From Chitinispirillaceae bacterium (GTDB lineage: Bacteria; Fibrobacterota; Chitinivibrionia; Chitinivibrionales; Chitinispirillaceae): a DNA stretch of 38,284 nucleotides. Shown here piece by piece: positions 24,816 through 31,621 of the stretch (within the stretch, counting starts at the first letter, position 1; each line of letters opens with the position of its first letter). The DNA lies in assembly GCA_016930275.1 (NCBI GenBank), contig JAFGHA010000039.1:1-38284 (forward strand), given 5' to 3'. Made by a program: the position numbers and the translations under genes. Under the pieces are notes generated by a model. That model worked only from the letters and a program-made list of their open reading frames with translations. It had not been told where the DNA came from and searched no databases.

Positions 24816-25730
24816 TCACCATTTTTTCAATCTGAAAATAAACATCGACGCCGCGAGCGCTACCGCCGACATTCCCATGATCATGTAGAATGCGTACGGA
24901 TGTTTCTGAAGCGGAATCGCCACGTTCATCGAAAACGCGCTCACGACGAACGTTGGTACCATAATCGCTATCGTTATGATATTGAGGGTTTTGATCAGAT
25001 TATTGAGATTATTATTGACAATTGAAGCACGGGCATCCATCATGCTTGAAATGATGTCCGAATAAATTTCGGTCTGTTTGAGGCACTGATTGTTATCGAT
25101 CACCGTATCTTCAAGGAACTCCATATTTTCGCCGGTAAAACCGATCTTCGCCGAGGCATTCCGCAGTTTTTCGAGTACCATGGCATTCGAATGTATCGCA
25201 TTGAGGTAATACACGAGGCTCTTCTCGAGAGTAAACATCTGAATAAGATACTTATTCTCCATCGAGGCATTCACCTTCCGCTCGATATCATCACTGATCA
25301 TGTTGATCACCTTGAGATGATGCAGGAAATGAGTAATCGACCGGTAAAACACCCGCAGCAGAACATCAAGCGTGGTGCGCACCGCATACGTCTGCCGCCC
25401 GTCAAAAAGCGGGACGTCTTCGGGAATAAGAATCAGCATCCGCTCTTTGAAAACGAAGACCCCGACCGACGATACGTTGAAAACGAACTGTTCTCTTGAC
25501 GAATAGCTTCGCGGGCGTTTCAGAATGAGCGCGAAATGATCAGCTTCAAATTCAATCCTGGACAGCTCATCGGGGTCGAGCGCCGACTGCAGGGTATGCT
25601 CATCGAGTCTGAAATTTGATTCGAGATACCCCGTTTCCTCTTTGTCAGGTTTGACAAAGACAAGTATCGGTGCGGTTTCATTTTCGGCGGGAACTATTTT
25701 TCCGTTCGAGATCGCATATCTTTTCAGCAT
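24816..25730 (-). CDS. corA: CorA-family Mg2+/divalent cation transporter, SMN variant
   Basis: A 304-residue CorA-type channel subunit. The cytoplasmic N-terminal domain (residues about 1-235) has ESNFRLDEHTLQSALDPDELSRIEFEADHFALI and LLRVFYRSITHFLHHLKVINMISDDIE, typical of the family, leading into the long pore helix. The first membrane helix ends in the selectivity motif, which reads S267-M-N where nearly all CorA proteins have GMN. The second helix (AFYMIMGMSAVALAASMFIF) and a basic tail (RLKKW) follow. The ATG chosen has GGCGGGAA just upstream and begins family similarity, although the frame is open to 25838. The cation selectivity may differ from classic CorA. Confidence 0.88.
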   Translation of the reverse strand: MLKRYAISNGKIVPAENETAPILVFVKPDKEETGYLESNFRLDEHTLQSALDPDELSRIEFEADHFALILKRPRSYSSREQFVFNVSSVGVFVFKERMLILIPEDVPLFDGRQTYAVRTTLDVLLRVFYRSITHFLHHLKVINMISDDIERKVNASMENKYLIQMFTLEKSLVYYLNAIHSNAMVLEKLRNASAKIGFTGENMEFLEDTVIDNNQCLKQTEIYSDIISSMMDARASIVNNNLNNLIKTLNIITIAIMVPTFVVSAFSMNVAIPLQKHPYAFYMIMGMSAVALAASMFIFRLKKW

Positions 25731-25896
25731 TTTCCCGCCTCCGTCGCAATGGCCGGCTGGCCAATCCGGATAAAAACAATACTTTACCTTATCGGAATTA
25801 TCTCCGATTGGCTCTACGCACTCTTCGTCACGCGGCAACCGGCATCAGTGCATCGGCTGGACGGGATTAATCACCTGCCGACTGCCGTAACAGCAC

Positions 25897-26124
25897 CTAC
25901 TTTTTTTTCGGTGCGGCGGTCTTCTTTGTTGCGGTACCTGCAGCCGTTTTTTTTGCGGCAGGTTTCACCGGAGCAGAATTCTTTTTCGACGCTGGTTTCT
26001 TCTGCTCCGCAAGAATTTCCTTTTCGGCCTTGAGCCAGTCCTCGATATGATATCCATGCTGACCGCCACGTGCCACAAACAGATCATATGCTTTTTTTGC
26101 AATCCGATCCTGAACGCTTTCCAT
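25897..26124 (-). CDS. DUF2934 protein with Lys/Ala-rich tail
   Basis: A 75-residue protein. Residues 1-40 form a DUF2934 domain: IAKKAYDLFVARGGQHGYHIEDWLKAEKEIL, the family's characteristic helix-turn with HxxEDWLxAE. From residue 41 on, the tail is Lys/Ala/Pro/Thr-rich (KKPASKKNSAPVKPAAKK and TKKTAAPKKK), like histone H1-type or nucleoid-binding tails. DUF2934 function is unknown. The start is fixed by a perfect AAGGAGG four bases before the ATG. A strong sigma70-like promoter lies about 98 bases upstream of the start, so this small protein is probably well expressed. Confidence 0.85.
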   Translation of the reverse strand: MESVQDRIAKKAYDLFVARGGQHGYHIEDWLKAEKEILAEQKKPASKKNSAPVKPAAKKTAAGTATKKTAAPKKK

Positions 26125-26228
26125 ACTTCCTCCTTAGGTTGGTGTTGAGTGAAGCCGGAGTAAATCCTTGAATATTCTCACATGAAATTTCAGTATGATC
26201 CTGCTTTCAAGATACGCAGATCTCACTA

Positions 26229-26257
26229 AGTATAATTCATTTGAATACACTTCTCAA
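26229..26257 (-). promoter_or_regulatory. Sigma70-type promoter of the DUF2934 gene
   Basis: On the minus strand TTGAGA (plus 26252-26257), a 17-base spacer and TATACT (plus 26229-26234): 5 of 6 consensus bases in each box. Transcription would begin near 26222, giving a leader of about 98 bases. Confidence 0.65.
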
Positions 26258-26314
26258 TATACCATCTGTTCACTCTCTTCCGGAAGGAGCAAAACAGGAT
26301 TCAACGGTGGCGGT

Positions 26315-27295
26315 TTACCGTTCCTTCCACCCGAAACTCACCACCTCGGTAATTGCCGAAACGCCCAGCCTGCACATGAACACTCGGTCAAGACCGACCG
26401 CCACCCCGGAACAGGGAGGGAGTCCGCCCCCCTCGTTCAACGCTGCCAGAAAGCATTCATCCAGCGGCACCTCCGGCTTTCCGCATCGGTTCCTGAGCAT
26501 ATTTTCCAGATTCATCCTTCGGCGGTTTTCGGTGCTGTCGGCCAATTCTTCAAAACCGTTCGCGAGTTCCATTCCGCCACCATACACTTCGAATCTCCTG
26601 GCGACACGGGTATCATCCGGGTCAACCATCGAGAGTACCGCCTGTTCCCGGGGATAATGGTGAAGTACCGTCAATTCATTTTTCGGCAATGCCGGTTCCA
26701 CGACGGCAGCCATGACAAACTGCAACCCTTCGGTAACGGTGCCGAACCGTATCTGCTGACCGGATTCCCTGCCGATAAAGGATTCCATATCGCCGATACC
26801 GACCTCAAGCGGGTCGAGACCGGTTGACTGGAGAAACAGATCACGATAGGTCAGTACCCGCACCGTTTCGATTTCAGAAAGATCCCGAAGCAATTCGACC
26901 GTTTCATCGATCAGACGGAACATATCAAACCCGCGACGATACCATTCAAGCATGGTGAACTCGGGATTATGCAGCCTGCCAAGTTCACCGTTTCTGAATA
27001 CTTTTCCTATCTGAAAAATATCAGGAAAGCCACCGACAAGCAGACGCTTCATAAACAGTTCCGGTGAAGTCTGCAGATAGCACTTCTCCCCTGTACACCT
27101 ATCCGTACTGCCCGAAGACAGGTAGCTGCTGCTGAAAAGATCGATGTGGCAATCGGTGGACGCCGTACATCCGAGAATAGGCGTTTCTACTTCCAGCACG
27201 TCGCGACTGGAGAAAAACGCCCGAATCATCGACATCATTTCCGCACGTGCACGTGCGGTTTCAACCGTAAATTGCCGTGCGGATTTTTCTTTCAT
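26315..27295 (-). CDS. epmA: EF-P lysine lysyltransferase EpmA (GenX/PoxA)
   Basis: A 326-residue paralogue of the lysyl-tRNA synthetase catalytic core without the anticodon-binding domain. It activates (R)-beta-lysine and attaches it to a Lys of EF-P. Class II motifs are clear: YLQTSPELFMKRLLVGGF, motif 2 at FRNGELGRLHNPEFTMLEWYR, and motif 3 at SGVAVGLDRVFM. GFEELAD before motif 3 also fits. GAGG lies upstream of the ATG. The gene is downstream of efp on the same strand, with a hairpin between them, and epmB is divergent next door, so the whole modification pathway is in one place. The length equals that of E. coli EpmA (about 325). Confidence 0.94.
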   Translation of the reverse strand: MKEKSARQFTVETARARAEMMSMIRAFFSSRDVLEVETPILGCTASTDCHIDLFSSSYLSSGSTDRCTGEKCYLQTSPELFMKRLLVGGFPDIFQIGKVFRNGELGRLHNPEFTMLEWYRRGFDMFRLIDETVELLRDLSEIETVRVLTYRDLFLQSTGLDPLEVGIGDMESFIGRESGQQIRFGTVTEGLQFVMAAVVEPALPKNELTVLHHYPREQAVLSMVDPDDTRVARRFEVYGGGMELANGFEELADSTENRRRMNLENMLRNRCGKPEVPLDECFLAALNEGGGLPPCSGVAVGLDRVFMCRLGVSAITEVVSFGWKER

Positions 27296-27320
27296 TCCGC
27301 TGCCTACCTCTCAAATAAAA

Positions 27321-27360
27321 AAGGGTGCACCGGCACGATACCGATACCACCCTGTATTTT
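27321..27360. terminator. Hairpin between efp and epmA
   Basis: AGGGTG (27322-27327) pairs with CACCCT (27348-27353); on the minus strand the second arm is followed by TTTTTT, and on the plus strand by TATTTTTT. It may partly terminate efp transcription so that EF-P is made in excess over EpmA. Confidence 0.5.
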
Positions 27361-27418
27361 TTCCGGTTTTCCCGGCTCCCTCCGCATCAATCCGCACTAT
27401 CGTAACGTGGTGCAGATA

Positions 27419-27985
27419 TCAGGTTGCCCGCTGCAGATACTCCCCGGTTCTTGTATCAATCTTGAGCTTCATACCGATATCGATAAACGTTGGAACATCT
27501 ATCTCCGCCCCTGTTTCGAGCGTGGCCTTTTTCGTCACGTTGTTTGCGGTATCGCCCCTCACTGCAGGTTCAGTATAGGTTACAACAAGCTCCATGAAAA
27601 TCGGCGGTGTTACCGACAGCACCCGGTCACCCCAGAACGAAACTTCGCATTCGGTATTTTCCAGAAGCCATTTCCGTTCTTCCTCGATATTCGTTGCGGG
27701 AATTTCGATCTGTTCAAAGGTCTCTGAATCCATGAACGTATACATCTCACCGTCATTGAAGAGGTACTGCATTTTGGTGGTGGTAACCTCCGCCTCCTGA
27801 ACCGTTTCACCCGACTTGAACGTCCTATCAAGAACGCGACCGGTAATGAGATTCTTGATCTTCACCCGGTTGAAAGCCTGACCCTTTCCCGGTTTCACGA
27901 AGTCGTTTTCCACGATAATCCATGGCTGTTCGTCGATGATGATTTTCAACTTTTTCCGGAATTGACTGGTATCAACTGTACCCAT
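27419..27985 (-). CDS. efp: Translation elongation factor P
   Basis: A 188-residue EF-P, which rescues ribosomes stalled at polyproline stretches. Domain I carries the modification loop VKPGKGQAFNRVK with the target lysine K34, exactly the position modified in E. coli. EF-P domains II and III follow, the latter ending in GAEIDVPTFIDIGMKLKIDTRTGEYLQR. The start MGTVDTSQF is chosen over ATGs 5 and 16 codons upstream because AGGAG lies six bases before it and it matches the family N-terminus. Presence of epmA and epmB beside it predicts beta-lysylation rather than rhamnosylation (which uses Arg32) or 5-aminopentanol modification. Confidence 0.96.
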   Translation of the reverse strand: MGTVDTSQFRKKLKIIIDEQPWIIVENDFVKPGKGQAFNRVKIKNLITGRVLDRTFKSGETVQEAEVTTTKMQYLFNDGEMYTFMDSETFEQIEIPATNIEEERKWLLENTECEVSFWGDRVLSVTPPIFMELVVTYTEPAVRGDTANNVTKKATLETGAEIDVPTFIDIGMKLKIDTRTGEYLQRAT

Positions 27986-28151
27986 TACTGCTCCTGACAT
28001 TGAATCTGTTGTATTTTTACCTTCGCTACTCAACGGAGAACTGATGATTTATGCATTCTTTCGGATATTTAAATTGTATGAAACCTCAGCGGCAGCAATT
28101 ATGCCGCAGCTCTATCCGACACTCCGGTGAACAACATTGGAAGTGATGAAA

Positions 28152-28166
28152 GTTATTAAAAATAAC
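28152..28166. promoter_or_regulatory. AT palindrome upstream of epmB
   Basis: GTTATT-AAA-AATAAC is a perfect inverted repeat, five bases before the epmB GTG in the gap between divergent efp and epmB. It could be an operator or simply AT-rich sequence. Confidence 0.25.
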
Positions 28167-28171
28167 GCCCG

Positions 28172-29191
28172 GTGCACATTGCGCTCAACAATTATTCGAC
28201 TTCCATGAAGGAGTCACTGGATATAACCATGCGATCACCGTTTTTGACCACTGCCGAATCCTTACTCGCATTCTGTGAACTTTCACCCGATAATGCCCCC
28301 TACGGATTGAGTACTCCCCGGTTTCCCGTTCGGGTCCCGACCGGTTTCGCCGGAAAAATCATTAAAGGCGACTGGCTGGACCCTCTTCTGCTTCAAGTGC
28401 TTCCGCGGTCCGAAGAAGGAGATCCACCACCCGAACACTACGGAAGTGATCCTGTCGGTGACACCGGCGCGCAGGTTGCCTGCGGCCTTCTCCACAAATA
28501 TCATGGGAGAGCGCTTCTGCTTGCCACCTCCACCTGCGCGATCAACTGCAGGTACTGTTTCCGGCGGGCAGGACGCTGTGAGGCACTTCCTCAGGACGGT
28601 TCACGTGATGACGAAGTTCTCTCCTATCTGAAATCCGAAACAACTGTTCAGGAACTCGTCCTGAGCGGAGGCGACCCACTACTGCTCTCAACCATGCGAC
28701 TCAAACGCCTTGTCAGCGGTTTCGCCACCATCAGCCATATAAAGACCATCCGTTTTCACTCAAGGATTCCGGCAGTACTCCCATCCCGAATCACCCCTGG
28801 TCTTCTCCGCCTTTTTTCCTCGGCGGCGCAACGATTCTCCTGTATCACCGTGATCCATGTGAATCATCCCCGGGAAATTGATAATCATGCGATAAAGGTG
28901 CTTTTATCCATGCGTGCTGCCGGGATGCTGCTGCTCAATCAATCGGTACTTCTGAAAGGAATTAACGATTCCGCTCAAACCCTCGGTGAACTTTCCGAAA
29001 GGCTCACGGCAGCAGGAGTGGTTCCTTATTACCTTCACCAGCTCGACCGGGTATGCGGCGCTCATCATTTTGAGGTTGAAGAGAAAACTGGAGCATCGAT
29101 TATAAACCGTATGCGTACGGAACATCCGGGATATGCAGTTCCGCGCTATGTTCGGGAAGTTCCCGGAGCACCGGGAAAAATACCCCTGTAA
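28172..29191 (+). CDS. epmB: EF-P-(S)-lysine 2,3-aminomutase EpmB (KamA-like radical SAM)
   Basis: A radical SAM enzyme that converts (S)-alpha-lysine to (R)-beta-lysine, the substrate of EpmA. The iron-sulfur cluster motif is C122xxxC126xxC129 in STCAINCRYCFRR, preceded by the family's DPLLLQVLP and VGD segments and followed by ELVLSGGDPLLLS, IRFHSRIPAVLPSRIT and the C-terminal PYYLHQLDRVCGAHHFEV. The length of 339 residues suits EpmB rather than the longer clostridial KamA. The longest frame begins at a GTG; ATGs at 28205 and 28229 are also possible, and AAGGAG falls before the last with long spacing. Divergent from efp. Confidence 0.92.
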   Translation: MHIALNNYSTSMKESLDITMRSPFLTTAESLLAFCELSPDNAPYGLSTPRFPVRVPTGFAGKIIKGDWLDPLLLQVLPRSEEGDPPPEHYGSDPVGDTGAQVACGLLHKYHGRALLLATSTCAINCRYCFRRAGRCEALPQDGSRDDEVLSYLKSETTVQELVLSGGDPLLLSTMRLKRLVSGFATISHIKTIRFHSRIPAVLPSRITPGLLRLFSSAAQRFSCITVIHVNHPREIDNHAIKVLLSMRAAGMLLLNQSVLLKGINDSAQTLGELSERLTAAGVVPYYLHQLDRVCGAHHFEVEEKTGASIINRMRTEHPGYAVPRYVREVPGAPGKIPL

Positions 29192-29220
29192 AAAAACCGG
29201 CTGCATTGCTGCAGCCGGTT
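29189..29220 (-). terminator. Terminator of the tandem-CBM gene
   Basis: AACCGGCTGCA (29195-29205) pairs perfectly with TGCAGCCGGTT (29210-29220), with loop TTGC. The T run lies on the minus strand (plus A run at 29189-29196), so it acts mainly on the minus-strand gene ending at 29250; it also lies just past the epmB stop. Confidence 0.85.
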
Positions 29221-29249
29221 GCTCAGGAAGTAATTATCCGCCCGAAAAA

Positions 29250-31061
29250 TTATTTGACAATAGTAACCGGCGCCTGCATCACGACTGCTTTACCTGCTGC
29301 GTCGATCGCATTCAGACGGACGAAATACATACCGGTCGGCAGTGTCGCGGCTGAAATACCGGTAGCGATATTGCTGCCGCCGTTGATGGACGTGCTGCTC
29401 ACCACCATACCGCGGGTATTGATGAGCATGATTTTGCCGTTCGCGAGTTTCGAAGTACCATTCCAGTCAACCCGGATTGCATTGTTGGCAAAAGAAGCAT
29501 TAAAGCCGCTCTGCACATTATTATGGACAAATTCTTTTTCAACAGCGATCTGGCCGAGTCCGAAATCGGCTCCGGGGAAATGGATGTTATCAATCGCGTA
29601 GGCGCCGTTGGTACCTTCACCGGCCTGAACTTTCCATTGTATTTTAGCAAGTTGCATTTTATCCAATGGAATATGAACATATCCGTTCCAGGTGTCATGC
29701 GTCACAAGGGAATCGAGCGGAATCAGCACCCGTTTCCACACGCCGTTTGTCGCGGGAAAATTACGGTAGTAGACGATACCGGATCCTCGGGATTCCTTAC
29801 GAGTGGGATTCAGTGCATCACCGACATCGTTGACGTCACTGACTTCAAGTGTCATAAACTTGGCACCGGCATCGGTGAAATATTCAAAGTAAACAGAGCT
29901 GATTCCTGCGGAGTCGGCGTTAAAATAAGTCGCTTTGGCACTGTCGTAGAGGTTGCAGCCGATACCCACGAACCCGAGGATCGTGATGGTATCACGCGGA
30001 ATCGGCGGTCCGAGTGTATACACCAGCGCCGCACCCTGACCGGCATTGCCGAATCCTGAATTTTCCGTAAACTTGATAGCCAGCTTTCCGGTGGTAGGAT
30101 CCTGAACTGCGTACGTCTCATCAACAGAGGAGGACCCGCCGATTTCGACATCATTGTAAGCATACCAGAAGGTTCCCAATCCCGACTGATTGAACGGTGC
30201 CTTATCAAAAGAAGAGAATAACCCTGAAGTCGGCATGCCGGCTTCTTCGTTAGGCCACATTGAAGGAGAAACGAAGGTATACGAACCTTTGAAATAAACA
30301 TCGGCAACATCGATAGTATCACTGGTCATTTCACCGTCGCCTTTGATTTCCCATCCGAGTTTTGTACATTTAGTGATATTAAATGCGAAATCGTAGGCCC
30401 ATGATCCGGGAAGATCAAGATCGGCAATCGCAATGTTGAATTCCTGCCAGTCACCCGGCCCTATTGCAATGGTAGTCCCGTAATACCCGAATTCGTCACC
30501 CTTCATCTGATCACCCGGTTTGTCGGCATACTCGTCAATATCAAGGGTCTGAATTTTCACATACACTTCTGTAAGCTCATTTACACGGGATTTGGCGAAG
30601 AAATGAATCGTGTCGGCACCGGTGAGATCAATTCCCGAGCCCTCTTTCGTCAGCATGGTACCGAGTCCGACAAATGGCTGAGCACAGGCACCGGCGGTAC
30701 AGTATCCGGCTTCCCACATGTCACCGAACGTGAACGGCATCGTCGCGCATTTTTTACTGAGACTCTCTCCCGGCTGGAACTTGTACTCCTTGACCATCCA
30801 GGTATCTGCCGGGTCATCAAACGCATGACGCTCTTTCTCCGTATACGGCACATCAATAACGCTGGGAGTGAGCGTGGGAGCAATCTGAGGACGGTCATTC
30901 GGGCCGACACCGGCGTTATCATCGTAATAATACCAGTAGAATTCGAACTCATTCTGGTTGTCCTCGAATGTTTTATCTACGACGGCATCGGCAAACAGCC
31001 ACGACGCCGTAAGCATCATAGATACTCCCACGAGTGCTGGTTTTAACTTAAAAAGACCCAT
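29250..31061 (-). CDS. Secreted tandem carbohydrate-binding-module-like protein with C-terminal sorting-type domain
   Basis: A 603-residue exported protein without a visible catalytic domain. The signal peptide ends near LFA (residue 24). Two related beta-sandwich modules follow (about 25-255 and 270-510), each with an aromatic FWYYYDDN/FWYAYND start, a DWQEFNI/WKRVLIP strand and an end like DTIDVADVYFKG or GAYAIDNIHFPG. This is the pattern of CBM11/CIA30-like carbohydrate-binding domains, also seen in the nearby GH9 enzyme. The C-terminus (NGKIMLINTRGMVVSS ... LPTGMYFVRLNA) resembles type A sorting domains. GAGGGG precedes the ATG. It is divergent from the GH5/GH9 pair, so a role in binding or docking cellulose is likely. 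The family name is inferred. Confidence 0.75.
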   Translation of the reverse strand: MGLFKLKPALVGVSMMLTASWLFADAVVDKTFEDNQNEFEFYWYYYDDNAGVGPNDRPQIAPTLTPSVIDVPYTEKERHAFDDPADTWMVKEYKFQPGESLSKKCATMPFTFGDMWEAGYCTAGACAQPFVGLGTMLTKEGSGIDLTGADTIHFFAKSRVNELTEVYVKIQTLDIDEYADKPGDQMKGDEFGYYGTTIAIGPGDWQEFNIAIADLDLPGSWAYDFAFNITKCTKLGWEIKGDGEMTSDTIDVADVYFKGSYTFVSPSMWPNEEAGMPTSGLFSSFDKAPFNQSGLGTFWYAYNDVEIGGSSSVDETYAVQDPTTGKLAIKFTENSGFGNAGQGAALVYTLGPPIPRDTITILGFVGIGCNLYDSAKATYFNADSAGISSVYFEYFTDAGAKFMTLEVSDVNDVGDALNPTRKESRGSGIVYYRNFPATNGVWKRVLIPLDSLVTHDTWNGYVHIPLDKMQLAKIQWKVQAGEGTNGAYAIDNIHFPGADFGLGQIAVEKEFVHNNVQSGFNASFANNAIRVDWNGTSKLANGKIMLINTRGMVVSSTSINGGSNIATGISAATLPTGMYFVRLNAIDAAGKAVVMQAPVTIVK

Positions 31062-31090
31062 GAAGACCCCTCTTTGAAAAGTTTTGTTAA

Positions 31091-31119
31091 ATTACACAAA
31101 GGCTGGTGCGTTTTTTCAA
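31091..31119 (-). promoter_or_regulatory. Sigma70-type promoter of the tandem-CBM gene
   Basis: On the minus strand TTGAAA (plus 31114-31119), a 17-base spacer and TGTAAT (plus 31091-31096). Transcription would start near 31084, giving a short leader of about 23 bases before the ATG at 31061. Confidence 0.6.
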
Positions 31120-31621
31120 ATAAGTTAGTACACAACGGAACTGACGAGGTTCATCAACAAGCTGATACCCGCATATATGGGGTTAAGTTTGAAATATAAT
31201 ATACGTTCTACCGGTTTTCGACCCTTATCGGGATCTTGTCGGGAATTGAAAAAAAGAGTCATGAAGTGCAGTACTACACGAGTTGAAGAGGTTTTCAGTC
31301 GGATCGGTGGATAGGCGATCGATACATGCCCCCATTTCCTCTATTTATATTGAGTTATATTGATAAATCACGGAGATACTTCATTAAGCCACAAAAAAGG
31401 TGTATAATATGAAAGCATCGTCACCTCCCTGTTCTTATATAATTCAGATAAAATGAACGTGGATTCCTGAATATGCAACAATATAGTTGGATATCAGTGC
31501 CGGATTTCCGGAACGATTTTCGACAAAATCCAATTTATATTAAAAAGAGACCTGAACAACCAGGTTAACCGGTTTCAAGCCACTTTTAGTTCTGAAATTT
31601 AAACGCTTTATAGGAGTTTTT
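31120..31621 (+). promoter_or_regulatory. Long AT-rich divergent control region upstream of GH5
   Basis: Non-coding, with no convincing gene. It contains two copies of TTATATTGA ten bases apart (31345-31353 and 31355-31363), a consensus TATAAT at 31403-31408 (its -35, TTCATT, is weak), and an ACCTG/CAGGT hairpin at 31550-31565 in the presumed leader. AGGAG lies six bases before the GH5 ATG. These fit regulated cellulase expression, but the regulator is unknown. Confidence 0.4.

Noticed and set aside
31409..31456. A 15-codon ORF directly after the TATAAT upstream of GH5, a possible leader peptide
   Set aside because: The ATG overlaps the end of the -10 box, so it would precede the transcript start; no regulatory codons are evident.
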